From Mucilaginibacter flavus (GTDB lineage Bacteria > Bacteroidota > Bacteroidia > Sphingobacteriales > Sphingobacteriaceae), in assembly GCF_030409315.1 (NCBI RefSeq), contig NZ_JAUFPS010000014.1:1-64000 (forward strand): a DNA stretch of 64,000 nt, read 5' to 3'. The notes below the pieces were generated by a model. It did not search any database. It was not told the origin of the DNA and saw nothing but the letters and a program-made list of their open reading frames with translations. This document shows positions 36,563 through 47,000 of this stretch, piece by piece. The position numbers were made by a program, and so were the translations under genes. The first letter of the stretch is position 1; each line of letters starts with the position of its first letter.

Positions 36563-37432
36563 TTAAGATACAATTTTATTTGGTTGATTGCGTGGCTTTA
36601 AAAATGTAATGGCTATTCCGCCGAGCACTACAGCGCTGCCAACAATTTCGTTAAATTCTAATTTCTCGTTTAACAATATGGCAGCAAGTATGGCGGCAAA
36701 AACCGTTTGGCTAAGTAAAGTAATGGCAACTTTGGTCGATTCCAGATAACGAAGCGAATAATTGATAGTTAGCCACCCTATCAACTGGCAGATAATGCCC
36801 ATGCCCAAAAAGCAAAGCCATACATGTACCGAAAAATGCATAATGCTTGTACCCACAAAGCTGTTTACGATCAGCAGGAAAACGCTTGAACCCAGCATAC
36901 TATAAAACATAAAGGTAAATACATCAATGCCCGCCATGATGTTTTTGGTTACCATAATATAGCTGGCATAAAACAAACTGGCCAGCATGGCTAAAAGGAT
37001 ACCGGTATTTAATTCCAGGTGCAATATATGCTGATAGCCCACCAGCACCACCATGCCTAATATAGCTACAGCGGTACCCACCCAAAACAACACCCCGCCG
37101 CTTTTCCTGAACAGCAAAAAGCTAAACAGCCCCACCCACACCGGTGCAAGGTTGGCAATTAGGGTTGATACCGTAGCGCTGATTTTTAATAAGGAGAGAT
37201 TCCATACTGCCACATCAGATGCAAAGATGATACCCGCGGTAACGGCAATAAGCAGTTGCTTCCTTTCAACCTTAAGTTTCCGTTTTGCAATGCAGTAAGG
37301 GGCCAGTAATAACCAGGCGAAAAACACCCTGTAAAAAGCGCAGCCTATGGGCGATACCCCGGCAAGTTTTACAAATATTGGCGAAAAGGAAATACACAAA
37401 ATGCCAATTACCAGGCTTAGTTTGGGGTTCAT
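36563..37432 (-). CDS. EamA/DMT-family membrane transporter
   Basis: This 289-aa protein has ten predicted transmembrane helices in two EamA repeats of the drug/metabolite transporter superfamily. Repeat 1 includes LSLVIGILCISFSPIFVKLAGVSPIG and AVWNLSLLKISATVST. Repeat 2 includes LAMLASLFYASYIMVTKNIM and YLESTKVAITLLSQTVFAAILAAILLNEKLEFNE. The substrate is unknown. The start at 37432 (MNPKLSLV) is preferred over the upstream ATG because it puts the first helix at the N-terminus and lies 20 bp from a TAAGTTTG element. Confidence 0.88.
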   Translation of the reverse strand: MNPKLSLVIGILCISFSPIFVKLAGVSPIGCAFYRVFFAWLLLAPYCIAKRKLKVERKQLLIAVTAGIIFASDVAVWNLSLLKISATVSTLIANLAPVWVGLFSFLLFRKSGGVLFWVGTAVAILGMVVLVGYQHILHLELNTGILLAMLASLFYASYIMVTKNIMAGIDVFTFMFYSMLGSSVFLLIVNSFVGTSIMHFSVHVWLCFLGMGIICQLIGWLTINYSLRYLESTKVAITLLSQTVFAAILAAILLNEKLEFNEIVGSAVVLGGIAITFLKPRNQPNKIVS

Positions 37433-37452
37433 CGTTATAATTAAATGAGCTG

Positions 37453-37460
37453 CAAACTTA
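37453..37460 (-). promoter_or_regulatory. Candidate -7 element (TAAGTTTG) for the EamA transporter
   Basis: The minus strand reads TAAGTTTG 21 bp before the chosen start codon. It is identical to the dnaG element, including the neighbouring TTTGCAG. Confidence 0.35.
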
Positions 37461-37514
37461 ATCAAAAGGGGCTCAAATAGCTGCCAAATCAAAGCGCTAT
37501 TACAGAATTAATCG

Positions 37515-37522
37515 TATTTTTG
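37515..37522 (+). promoter_or_regulatory. Candidate -7 element (TATTTTTG) for asnS
   Basis: TATTTTTG lies 40 bp before the asnS ATG and matches TAnnTTTG. There is no clear -33 box. Confidence 0.35.
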
Positions 37523-37561
37523 CCGCTCAAAATTATACACTTTTATACATAATTACACATT

Positions 37562-39010
37562 ATGAGTCAGCGCACAAAGATCAAAGCATTGCTGCAAAGC
37601 CAGCAAACGGATATTGATGTAACAGTTAAAGGGTGGGTTCGCGCCTTCCGGTCAAATCGTTTTATTGCTTTGAATGATGGCTCAACTAATAATAACATCC
37701 AAATCGTTGTCGATTTTGAAAACACCGATCCTGCTTTGCTTAAACGCATCACTGTTGGCGCGGCGCTTAGTGTGCAAGGTAAATTGATTGCCTCTTTAGG
37801 TAAGGGTCAAACAGTTGAGGTTGTTGCTACAGACATTGAAATCCTTGGTGATAGCGATCCCGACAAGTATCCTATCCAGCCAAAAAAACATAGCCTGGAG
37901 TTTTTGAGGGAAAACGCCCACCTGCGTTTCCGTACCAGCACTTTTGGGTCTATTTTCCGTTTAAGAAATAGCCTGGCTTACGCGGTGCACCAGTTTTTCC
38001 AGGAGCGTGATTTTGTTTACCTGCACACGCCGGTTATTACCGCGTCTGATGCTGAAGGTGCCGGCGAAGCTTTCCACGTAACCAACTTTGATTTAGACAA
38101 CATCCCTAAAACCGATACCGGTGAAGTTGATTACAAACAGGACTTTTTTGGTAAATCAACCAACCTAACCGTATCCGGTCAGCTGGAAGGCGAACTGGGT
38201 GCTATGGCTTTGAGTGATGTTTATACCTTCGGACCAACATTCCGTGCCGAAAACTCAAACACCACCCGTCACCTTGCCGAGTTTTGGATGATTGAGCCGG
38301 AAGTTGCTTTTAACGACCTGAACGACAACATGGACCTTGCCGAGGACATGCTGAAATATGTGATCAAATACGCCTTAGATAAATGCCCGGAGGATATTGA
38401 GTTTTTAACCCAACGCCTACAGGAAGAGGAAAAACAAAAACCACAAAACGAGCGCTCAGACATGAGCCTGGTAGAAAAACTGCAGTTTTGTTTAGATAAC
38501 GATTTTGAGCGCTTAACTTATACCGAGGCTATCGAGATCTTAAAAGAATCGACCCCGAACAAGAAGAAAAAATTTGTTTACCCCGTTGAAGGCTGGGGTA
38601 CCGATTTGCAAAGCGAGCACGAGCGTTACCTGGTTGAGAAACACTTTAAAAAACCGGTGATCCTTACCGATTACCCTAAAGATATCAAAGCCTTTTACAT
38701 GCGCCAAAATGAGCCGGATGCGCAAGGCCGCGAAACTGTAAGGGCCATGGATATCCTGTTCCCGGGCATTGGCGAAATTGTAGGCGGATCTGAACGTGAA
38801 GAACGTTTAGACCGTTTGGAAAAACGCATGGACGAAATGGGCATCCCTAAAGATGAGCTTTGGTGGTACCTGGATACCCGCCGCTTTGGCTCTTGCACCC
38901 ACGCCGGCTTTGGGTTGGGCTTTGAGCGTTTGGTGCTGTTTGTTACCGGCATGGGCAACATCCGTGATGTGATCCCTTTCCCAAGGTTCCCGAAGAACGC
39001 CGAATTTTAA
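37562..39010 (+). CDS. asnS: Asparaginyl-tRNA synthetase
   Basis: This 482-aa class II synthetase charges tRNA-Asn. It has an N-terminal OB-fold anticodon-binding domain ([22 protein letters not shown]) and a catalytic core with motif 2 ([21 protein letters not shown]) and motif 3 ([21 protein letters not shown]). It ends in [12 protein letters not shown], as usual. A roughly 80-residue insertion ([20 protein letters not shown]) is normal for Bacteroidota and related AsnRS. It has its own promoter. Confidence 0.96.
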   Translation: MSQRTKIKALLQSQQTDIDVTVKGWVRAFRSNRFIALNDGSTNNNIQIVVDFENTDPALLKRITVGAALSVQGKLIASLGKGQTVEVVATDIEILGDSDPDKYPIQPKKHSLEFLRENAHLRFRTSTFGSIFRLRNSLAYAVHQFFQERDFVYLHTPVITASDAEGAGEAFHVTNFDLDNIPKTDTGEVDYKQDFFGKSTNLTVSGQLEGELGAMALSDVYTFGPTFRAENSNTTRHLAEFWMIEPEVAFNDLNDNMDLAEDMLKYVIKYALDKCPEDIEFLTQRLQEEEKQKPQNERSDMSLVEKLQFCLDNDFERLTYTEAIEILKESTPNKKKKFVYPVEGWGTDLQSEHERYLVEKHFKKPVILTDYPKDIKAFYMRQNEPDAQGRETVRAMDILFPGIGEIVGGSEREERLDRLEKRMDEMGIPKDELWWYLDTRRFGSCTHAGFGLGFERLVLFVTGMGNIRDVIPFPRFPKNAEF

Positions 39011-39034
39011 TTGAAGGATTAAACTGATTCTTTA

Positions 39035-39081
39035 TGATTTCACCGATTTATTGACTTACTTTAATCAAATCGGTGAAATCA
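39035..39081. repeat. 15-bp inverted repeat between asnS and the SRPBCC gene
   Basis: TGATTTCACCGATTT (39035-39049) and AAATCGGTGAAATCA (39067-39081) are perfect complements with a 17-nt spacer. A third partial word, CATCGGTGA, follows at 39088. It could act as a terminator for asnS, but it also has the architecture of the word repeats elsewhere in the window. Confidence 0.65.
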
Positions 39082-39103
39082 TTCTTCATCGGTGATATCC
39101 ATA

Positions 39104-39586
39104 ATGCCCATTATCGAACTCGCCACCCATATCAACGCGCCAATAGCCAAATGCTTCGATCTGGCAAGGAGTATTGACATGCACGTAGATTCGATGCAAC
39201 AGAGCGGCGAAACCGCGGTAGGCGGTCGCGTTAGCGGCTTGATCCTGTTGGGCGAAAGCGTTACGTGGCGGGCTAAACACTTTGGTGTTTGGCAAACGCT
39301 CACCTCGAAGGTTACCGAAATGGAGTACCCCAATTACTTCACCGATGAAATGGTTAAAGGTGCCTTCAAAGCCTTCAGACATGAGCATTATTTTTATGCC
39401 ATCGGCAACCAAACTCTCATGAAAGATGTTTTTATGTTTGATGCTCCCTTGGGATTCTTAGGGATTTTGGCTAATTTCCTGTTTTTGAAAAATTACATGC
39501 GTAAGCTGTTGGCGCAGCGCAACCTGGAAGTTAAAAAAGCGGCAGAAGCCCCCCAGCCTCCTGAAGGGGGAGATTTATCTGTTTAA
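39104..39586 (+). CDS. SRPBCC/START-like family protein with repeat-derived C-terminus
   Basis: This 160-aa protein has the SRPBCC lipid/ligand-binding fold seen in cell division inhibitor-like proteins: IIELATHINAPIAKCFDLARSIDMH, then RVSGLILLGESVTWRAKHFGVWQTLTSKV and FDAPLGFLGILANFLFLKNYMRKLL. Ligand and role are unknown. The last residues (EAPQPPEGGDLSV) are translated from the dispersed CCCCAGCCTCCTGAAGGGGGA repeat. The ATG at 39104 is chosen; the frame also has a GTG at 39092. Confidence 0.82.
   Translation: MPIIELATHINAPIAKCFDLARSIDMHVDSMQQSGETAVGGRVSGLILLGESVTWRAKHFGVWQTLTSKVTEMEYPNYFTDEMVKGAFKAFRHEHYFYAIGNQTLMKDVFMFDAPLGFLGILANFLFLKNYMRKLLAQRNLEVKKAAEAPQPPEGGDLSV
39549..39575. repeat. 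CCCCnTGAAGGGGGAG repeat inside the SRPBCC coding region
   Basis: The sequence CCCCCCAGCCTCCTGAAGGGGGAGATTT is a copy of the C-run/G-run repeat also found after pgi (32036) and before secA (about 62535). Here it is read as the protein tail APQPPEGGDLSV. Confidence 0.7.
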
Positions 39587-39623
39587 TGTACATTCTGTAA
39601 ACCATATAAAATCCATAGTAATC

Positions 39624-40160
39624 GTGTTTAAGTCAACAATATTAATCATACCCGGCCTTGGTAATTCCGGACCGGCGCATTGGCAGTCGCTTTGGGAAAA
39701 GCGTTATGGCTTCGCCCGTGTTGAACAGGCCGATTGGGAAACACCTGTTTGTGCCGATTGGATCAACACCCTGCAAAACCATTTAGAAGCGCATAACCCT
39801 GCCGATGTAATCCTGGTTGGCCATAGCCTGGCCTGTTCTACCATAGCCTATTGGGCGAATGAATATAGTGTAGCCATCAAAGCAGCCTTATTAGTTGCTC
39901 CCAGCGATACTGAAGCACCAAGCTATCCGCCTGGAACAAGCGGCTTTGCACCCATGTTGCTAAACAAGCTACCCTTCAAAACTATAATGGTAATGAGTAC
40001 CAACGATTTTTACGTTAGTCCGCAACGCGCCGAACTATTTGCCAATGCCTGGGGCAGCAAACTCGTTAATATCGGCGATGCAGAGCATATTAACGGAGAA
40101 TCGAATTTAGGGGAATGGGAAGAAGGGCTGGCGTTATTGAGGGAGTTGGATGAGGGGTAG
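39624..40160 (+). CDS. RBBP9/YdeN-family serine hydrolase
   Basis: This 178-aa alpha/beta hydrolase of the RBBP9/YdeN family has TILIIPGLGNSGPAHWQSLWE, the nucleophile motif GHSLACST, the acid region in MSTNDFYVSPQRAE and the His in NIGDAEHINGESN. The natural substrate is unknown. It starts with GTG at 39624; no in-frame ATG precedes the fold. It lies 37 bp after the SRPBCC gene. Confidence 0.9.
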   Translation: MFKSTILIIPGLGNSGPAHWQSLWEKRYGFARVEQADWETPVCADWINTLQNHLEAHNPADVILVGHSLACSTIAYWANEYSVAIKAALLVAPSDTEAPSYPPGTSGFAPMLLNKLPFKTIMVMSTNDFYVSPQRAELFANAWGSKLVNIGDAEHINGESNLGEWEEGLALLRELDEG

Positions 40161-41039
40161 AATTAAAAGAGAAGTGATCAAAACGCCGTCATTGTAAGTT
40201 GTAAAATCCGGAGACTTTGAAAGTGGAAATGCCGTCACGAACTACCCTCTCCACCCTGTCATGCTGAGGAACGAAGCATCTATTCGCAAACTTTCAGAGC
40301 GAATAGAAATGGCGTAGAATAGATCCTTCACTGCGTTCAGGATGACAGCGTTTTAAAATAAATCATAGATAGGCACTAAAAAATCTCTACCCTGGCAAAT
40401 CGAATTTGCACAGTTCGTGCTGTATCGTTTGGGGGTTGCTTCGTACCTACCCATGACGTAATTAAAGGGGTAAAAGCGTCTTTTTTGAGTGTTTTTACTC
40501 TTGATTTTATTGTAAATAAATGATTTCAAGACAGTTAACTAAAGTTTAACTTTTAAAAAAAAGCCAAAAAACTATCCGTCGGTAATAATTATCGATTAGG
40601 GCACCCCGGTACAAATGCGTGATGCCTTGATTATATAAAGCTGTACCCGAAGAGGTTTAAAAAAAATGACAGGCTACCCATCGGACAAATCTCTGTAAAC
40701 AGGATCGTACCATACTTTCAGACTCAATTCTTCGGAACCATACTACCCTACAGGCAATAAGCACTATAAAACGATCGGCCACACTGTACAGCTTAGCACA
40801 AAGATACGTCATTTCACTTTCAGAGTCCGCCGGAATTTTTCCACTACCCATGACAAGTTATGTTTTAAAGTAAGGCGGCCTGTCACCCTGAGCCTGTCGA
40901 AGGGTCGCGCGCAGAGGCCTTTGCCCGCGTGCTTCGACAGGCTCAGCATGACCCTATTTTTTTCTTTTTTTTTGATGTTGTCATTTCCACTTTCAAAGTC
41001 TCCGGATTTCACAACTCGCAATGACGGAGGGATAAAATA
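40161..41039. repeat. Repeat island without genes (modules A, B and C)
   Basis: These 880 bp carry no convincing gene. Module A (AAATCCGGAGACTTTGAAAGTGG) is at about 40205-40227 and inverted at about 40985-41010. A long imperfect palindrome that starts with CTGTCATGCTGAGGAACGAAGC lies at about 40256-40350. Module C (TTGCTTCGTACCTACCCATGAC) lies at 40436-40457. Module B, a 15-bp perfect palindrome CTGAGCCTGTCGAAG, lies at 40888-40902 and 40932-40946. All three modules recur at 51041-51550 in another order and orientation. The AT-rich middle (40470-40800) shows nothing I can name. Confidence 0.75.
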
Positions 41040-41075
41040 AAAAGGCCCGCCTATCTCTCCATAGCCGGGCCTTTT
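41040..41075. terminator. Bidirectional terminator downstream of the signal peptidase genes
   Basis: AAAAGGCCCG (41040-41049) and CGGGCCTTTT (41066-41075) form a perfect 10-bp G+C stem with flanking A and T runs. It sits 20 bp beyond the lepB stop codon on the minus strand. Confidence 0.8.
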
Positions 41076-41094
41076 ATTTATATCGAAAAGCGGT

Positions 41095-42573
41095 TTATCT
41101 GATAATATTGAACAACCTGCTCCACCTTATTTTATTAAAGAACGACGCGTTATCATCAACACTCATCCAAATGAATAACGCTTTACCTACGATATGATCC
41201 TCGGGCACAAAACCCCAGAAGCGCGAATCTTCCGAATTGTGGCGATTGTCGCCCATCATAAAGTAATAGTTCATTTTAAAGGTGTATTGATTTGTTTTTA
41301 CACCGTTAATCAAAATATCTTTCCCTTGTACCTGCAATTTATTGCCTTCGTAAATCTCGATAGCGCGGCCGTATATTGGAAAGTTTAAGCTATTAAGTTT
41401 AACGGTCATGCCTTTTTTAGGCACAACGATTGGTCCGTAGTTATCCTGGTTCCAGTTGTAATTAGGAAACCGGGCAGTAATTTTATAATTAGGATACCTA
41501 ACTGGGTTGATAGGGTATGAAGGATCTGGCACACTCGGCGCGTTTAACTCCGGTGTAACCGATTTAATATTTGAAAACCCTTTCAATTTATTGGCCGATG
41601 CTACCGTGGTGTTGGTGGTAAATTCATTGGTCTTATCTGAAGCGATATCTTCTAAGTGCAAATCGTTAATGATATCCGGGTTAATAGGTGTACCATCGTA
41701 TTTAACCCGATAAGTGATTTCACCGTTAGGTGGCGTTATTGATGGTACGCCATTGATAGACACCTGGGCTTTAATAATACGTAAGGTATCACCCGGTGTG
41801 CCCTGGCAGCGCTTAATAAAGTTTTCGCGTTTATCAACCGGCCTGTACAAAGGCGAATCGGCATCCATAGGGTAATTAAATACTACCACGTCACCTTTTT
41901 TAATATCACTTAGGCCCGGTAAACGGTAATACGGTAATTCAATGCCATCCCAATACGCTTTTGTATTAATCAAAGGCATGGTATGGTGCGCAAAAGGGAA
42001 GGCAACAGGTGTCATGGGTAAACGGGCACCGTAATTCACTTTACTTACAAAAAGGTAATCGCCGATAAGCAACGAGCTTTCCATAGATGCACTTGGAATT
42101 ACATAGGCTTCTATAAACAGCGTACGGATCAACGTAGCAGCAACCACCGCGAAAATGATAGCATCGGCCCATTCGCGGCCGGTTGATTTTTTTAAGGTCT
42201 TTTTGTATTTCTCCCTAAACTCCGGACTTGCCGATTGACCTAAATATTTAGTGTTAGGATCGAAACCCCATTTGGGAAATGCGATAAATTCAAGAACCAC
42301 CGCAGCTACATGCTGCCCAAACGTAAACTTACCGTATGATTTTGCAAAATCAACCATTAGGCCCATGAAAACCAAAAAGTTAATTCCGGGGATAAAAAAA
42401 AGGATAATCCACCACAATGGCCTGCCGGTTATTTTAAGGATCACCACAAAATTGTAAAAAGGGATCAGGGCTTCCCATCCAAGCCTGTCGGCTTTTATAA
42501 ATAATTTCCACAAGCCTATATACGGCAAAATGATGAGTACTATAAATCCAATTAAAAATCCTGCTACGTTCAC
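41095..42573 (-). CDS. lepB: Signal peptidase I with N-terminal multi-span extension
   Basis: This 492-aa S26A peptidase cleaves signal peptides of exported proteins at the periplasmic face of the inner membrane. The catalytic Ser163 is in IPSASMESSLLIGDYLF and the general-base Lys254 in NFIKRCQGTPGD. A C-terminal box reads MMGDNRHNSEDSRFWGFVP. An extra N-terminal region of about 125 residues with three helices (DUF5684-like) precedes it. The core also has a roughly 150-residue insertion between the Lys box and the GDNRHNS box. It lies 23 bp downstream of a paralogue. Confidence 0.93.
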   Translation of the reverse strand: MNVAGFLIGFIVLIILPYIGLWKLFIKADRLGWEALIPFYNFVVILKITGRPLWWIILFFIPGINFLVFMGLMVDFAKSYGKFTFGQHVAAVVLEFIAFPKWGFDPNTKYLGQSASPEFREKYKKTLKKSTGREWADAIIFAVVAATLIRTLFIEAYVIPSASMESSLLIGDYLFVSKVNYGARLPMTPVAFPFAHHTMPLINTKAYWDGIELPYYRLPGLSDIKKGDVVVFNYPMDADSPLYRPVDKRENFIKRCQGTPGDTLRIIKAQVSINGVPSITPPNGEITYRVKYDGTPINPDIINDLHLEDIASDKTNEFTTNTTVASANKLKGFSNIKSVTPELNAPSVPDPSYPINPVRYPNYKITARFPNYNWNQDNYGPIVVPKKGMTVKLNSLNFPIYGRAIEIYEGNKLQVQGKDILINGVKTNQYTFKMNYYFMMGDNRHNSEDSRFWGFVPEDHIVGKALFIWMSVDDNASFFNKIRWSRLFNIIR

Positions 42574-42596
42574 TTATATTTTTCTTTTAAATTTTA

Positions 42597-43736
42597 TTAC
42601 TTAATCCCCCTGAACAACCTGCTCCACCTTATCTTATTAGCAAAGGATGCCGTACTATCAATACTCATCCAGGTAAATAAGGCTTTGCCTACTACGTGAT
42701 CCTCGGGCAAAAAGCCCCAATAGCGCGAATCTGTGGAGTTATGACGATTATCACCCATCATCCAATAGTAGTTTAGCTTAAAGGTGTAAGTATCGGCTTT
42801 TTTTCCGTTTATAAAAATATCCTTACCATTAACTTTTACAGTATTGTGCTCATACACCGCGATAGCCCTGCCATATATAGGGAAAGTAAGGCTATCTAAC
42901 TTTACTGTCCAGCCCTTTTTAGGGATAATAACCGGACCAAAATTATCAATATTCCAACCGTACCTTGGCATTGCGCCTATTTTATAATCGGGGTGCGATA
43001 ATGGATATACCGGGTTCAACTCGTCAACCAAGCCTTTAATGGCGATGTTTGGTGTTACCGATTTAATGTTTGAGTAAGTTCTTAATTTAGCGGCAGACTC
43101 GACAGTAGTATTGGTCGAAAAATCGGTATTGTTTATAGGTGCCATATCCGTTAAGTGCAGCTCGTTGATCACATCTGGATTGATCGGGCTTCCGTCAGAT
43201 TTTACAATATAGGTCATCTCGCCATGAATAGCGGCCAACTCGGGCTTACCGTTAATATATACCTGTGCGTTGGCCAGGCTTAAGGTATCACCAGGCGTAC
43301 CCTGGCAGCGTTTAATAATATTTTCGCGTCTGTCAACCGGGCGGTAGTACGGCGAATCGGCCTCCATGGGCAAATTAAACACTACGATATCGCCTTTTTT
43401 AATATCGCTAAAGCCAGGCAAACGATAATAAGGCAATTGTAAACCGCTCCAATACGATTGGGCATCAGTAAACGGAATGGTATGCGCTGTAAACGGAATT
43501 CCAATTGGTGTTATGGGCATACGGGCACCATAATTAACCTTACTTACAAAAAGGTAATCGCCTATAAGCAGCGAGCTTTCCATTGATCCGCTGGGAATCA
43601 CGTAAGCTTCAATAAACAGGGTGCGGATAAGGGTTGCGGCAATTACAGCGAAAACAATGGCATCAAACCATTCGCGCGAGGCGCTTTTTTTCTTTTTCGC
43701 TTTAGTATTATCTTTTTTCCAGAATTTCCAGGTCAT
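42597..43736 (-). CDS. lepB: Signal peptidase I (second, tandem copy)
   Basis: This 379-aa signal peptidase I is paralogous to the adjacent gene and has the same long insertion but no DUF5684-like N-terminal extension. The catalytic residues are Ser51 (IPSGSMESSLL) and Lys142 (NIIKRCQGTPGD), with MMGDNRHNSTDSRYWGFLP near the C-terminus. The pair probably arose by duplication before considerable divergence. Two Lep proteins could divide the substrates. The upstream flank contains a GATGTGCAGAT-type word repeat. Confidence 0.93.
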   Translation of the reverse strand: MTWKFWKKDNTKAKKKKSASREWFDAIVFAVIAATLIRTLFIEAYVIPSGSMESSLLIGDYLFVSKVNYGARMPITPIGIPFTAHTIPFTDAQSYWSGLQLPYYRLPGFSDIKKGDIVVFNLPMEADSPYYRPVDRRENIIKRCQGTPGDTLSLANAQVYINGKPELAAIHGEMTYIVKSDGSPINPDVINELHLTDMAPINNTDFSTNTTVESAAKLRTYSNIKSVTPNIAIKGLVDELNPVYPLSHPDYKIGAMPRYGWNIDNFGPVIIPKKGWTVKLDSLTFPIYGRAIAVYEHNTVKVNGKDIFINGKKADTYTFKLNYYWMMGDNRHNSTDSRYWGFLPEDHVVGKALFTWMSIDSTASFANKIRWSRLFRGIK

Positions 43737-44021
43737 GATTAATTAGATGTGCAAATATGCAGATTACAGATGTGCAGATGATTGATCTTAATATCCAAAT
43801 TTGCTGATTTTAAATTATCTGTTTATATATTTTTTTACCTATGACTATCTTGTAAGCAATATGTTACCCGTTGGCGCTGCAAATATGCAATTTCAAAAAG
43901 GCAAATTGCAGGTTTTGAGGATGGTTTGTTGTTAAAAGTTGAGGTGTTGCATTACAATGGGATTTACCGAAAAAACGGGTGACAGCAATATTGTGTCTTT
44001 TCAGAAACGATATATACCAAA
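43737..44021. repeat. Intergenic word repeat upstream of the tandem lepB genes
   Basis: The 43737-44075 gap carries no gene. At about 43746-43780 the words GATGTGCAAATATGCAGAT and GATGTGCAGATGATTG form a degenerate tandem repeat directly upstream of the lepB start. At about 43877-43915 CTGCAAATATGCAATTT and CAAATTGCAG form an inverted pair. A terminator follows at 44022-44053. Confidence 0.5.
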
Positions 44022-44053
44022 AAGGGTGTTGCTGGTTACCCAACAACACCCTT
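44022..44053 (-). terminator. Terminator of the GH18/deacetylase/GT2 gene
   Basis: On the minus strand, AAGGGTGTTG (44044-44053 read in reverse) pairs with its complement (44022-44031) and is followed by TTTTTGG. It lies 23 bp after the stop codon. Confidence 0.75.
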
Positions 44054-44075
44054 CTCAGAATTTCAATATTAGCCT

Positions 44076-47000
44076 TTAGGATTTTTTACCACCCCCTGTT
44101 TTATCTTTCTCTGTTTTCACGTTAACATTACCGGTGCGCTTCAATACACCCCAGCCGCTTAATTCCCCTTTTAGTGCTTTGCGCATCGATTTAAACAATA
44201 CGTAATACATCAACTGTCTCCACATAAAACGTTGCGGTATAATGTAGATAAGCTTCCTGTAATCTTCTTTTTCCATGCGGAAGGCGATGATACCTACAAT
44301 GAAATCAACCACTACAAAGGCAACGTAATAGATCAGCATTTTTTCGGGCTTTTCGCCAAACAGAGCGAAGATCATCATTAAATCTGCCAGGGGCGAAAAC
44401 AACGGTAATATAATCTGGAAGATGAGGATATTTGGCATCCCCACTATTCCGAAGAATTTATATTTTTTGTTGAATAAAGCGTCCCTGTTTTTCCAGAAGC
44501 TTTGAATAACCCCAAAGCTCCAGCGGAAGCGTTGTTTAAGCAACATGTTAACCGTTTCGGGCGCTTCGGTATACGCTATAGCTTCGGCGCAGTTTTTAAC
44601 CACGTAGCCTTGTTTAAGGATACGCATGGTTAAATCGCAATCTTCGGCCAGGGTGTCATAAGTGAAACCACCCGCGCGGAAAATAGCCGATTTACGGAAA
44701 GCTCCAATTGCTCCAGGCACCACGGTAATGCTGTTGATTAAATCAAAAGCACGGCGATCCATATTCTGGGCGGTGATATACTCTATCGACTGCCAGCGGG
44801 TGATGATATTGGTTTCGTTACCTACTTTTACGGTACCCGCAACCGCGCCAATTTCCTCATCGGTAAAGTAACTCATGAGGTGATAAATGGCGTCGTCTTT
44901 AAGCTGGGTATCGGCATCAATACAAACCACAAAATCGCTGGTGGCATGGGTAATACCAAAGTTAAGTGCGGATGCTTTGCCACCGTTAGGTTTGGTTAGA
45001 ATTTTTACCAATGGGTTATCCTGGTAAGCCGCTGTAACTACCTCAAATGTTTTATCTTTTGACCCATCATCAATAAAGATAATTTCAAATACCGGGTAAT
45101 CGGTTTTTAGCAGGCTTTGTATGGTTGCAACTGCGTTTACCTCTTCGTTGTAAGCAGGTACGATGATACTTACGGGTGGTAATTTAATTTCGCCACGGGC
45201 TTTAACCGCTTTTTTGTTTTCGCTGTTTTGCCTTATTGCTAATACCGCTATTAATACAATACGACCAATAGCCAGGAAAATGGCCGATAAAAACACATAA
45301 ACCAAAAACCAGTTAAAATAATAATAGCCCTGTACAGCCATATCATAAAATGGCGCAAAAATGCCGGTATCATTTTTTACAGGCGGCATTAAGTCGTCCT
45401 TGCTTTTGTCAAGTACATCGGCAATAGTGGTAAACTGGTAGCCGTGTGTTTTAAAGTAATGGATAATTGCCGGCAATGCTTTTACAGTTTCTTCGCGGGT
45501 ATCGCCGCCGGCATCATGCAATAAAATCATTGAGCCGTTGTTGGCCTGCCGAATGGTGCGGGCTACAATGCTATCGGCTGTTACGCCCGGCTGCCAATCC
45601 CAGGGGTCGATAGATTCGCCAATGGTGATATAGCTTTGCCTGCGGCTTTCCGCTACAGGTATAACTTCGGCAAGTGTTTCGGGCTCGGCATCGGCATTAA
45701 ACGGCGGGCGGAATAATATGGTACTACGCCCTGTAACCGATTCGATAATTTTACGGGTTGCATTTAACTCCAATACCACGCGCTGTAAACTGATGGTTGA
45801 AATATCGGGGTGGAAGAAGGTGTGGTTACCTATCTCGTACCCATCTTCATACTCTCGCCTTAACAGCTGGATATTTTTCTCGGCCATGGAGCCTACTACG
45901 AAAAATGCTGCGGGAACTTTTTCGCGCTGAAGGATATCTAAAATACGTGGGGTAAAATCCGGATCGGGGCCGTCATCAAAAGTTAATACTACTTTTTTAG
46001 GCTTGTACCCATACTTGCGGATCATGTATTTGGTAGGCAGCCTTTTGTATTGCTGCTGCTTAATGGTAAAATCGCTGGTATCAAGTCTGATAGCTATCTC
46101 GCCGGTTTGCGGGGTGGTGATGAGGTCAAGTACTTCACCATCGCCATCATATTCAACGTTTTTACGGCTGTTTAAACCTACAGAGGTTAATCGCTTTTGA
46201 TCAACCCCGGTTTTACGCAAGGAATCAATAGACAGGTTTTTCTGGAAAAACGACCAAAGCCTCGGGTCTTCGGTACCCATACGCCAAAGGGCCACGCCGC
46301 CGGTCGCCCAGTCGTCGGCCATGCGGATCACGTTAAAATTGGTAGCGGCATCGGCAAAATAAATGGTATGGTCAAGGCTATCCTTATCCATATAAGTAAA
46401 ATGCGAGTTGGCCGATATAGGATCAAAAATGATCTTGCTCTGGTTTTCTTCGGCAGTACTGATGGCCTGCTGATAACCTATAGATTTTCCTAAGCTGCTT
46501 TCGCGCCAGTCATAAGCGCCTGCTGCAAAGGTTAAAATGATTTTTTCGCTGGGTACTTTACTGCATACATCATCCAGTATCTGCTCAACCCAGTGCTGAT
46601 TTGATAGGTCGCCGGCGTTGCTGTTTTCACTATGCTCATCAATAGCCATAATGAAAAGAAAGTCATTTACATGCTGAAGCCTTGTAATATCGTAAGTATC
46701 ATCTTCGGGTACTACGTTTTGCGTAACCAGCAGGTTTTTTGCCTTTAAGGTAGCGTATAACTCGTTTTGAAAGGCAATGTAGTGCTTGCTGTTACGGTCT
46801 TTAATCTCGTCCAGGTCAACGTTGATGCCTTTAAATTTGTATTTATGAAGCGCGTTTACAATACTGTTGATAAAGCCTGTCCGTAGCTTGGGGTTTTTAA
46901 AAATACGTTCAATATCCTTTGAGTCATAACCACCAGCCTGGTTATTTTTGTTCACATAGTTTGATAAGGTAAGGATAATAGGCTTGTTAAGCTTTTTATT

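Noticed and set aside
40657..41021. Minus-strand frames of 64 and 70 codons in the repeat island
   Set aside because: They are made of palindrome module B, module A and other repeat sequence, and have no start context or protein-like composition.
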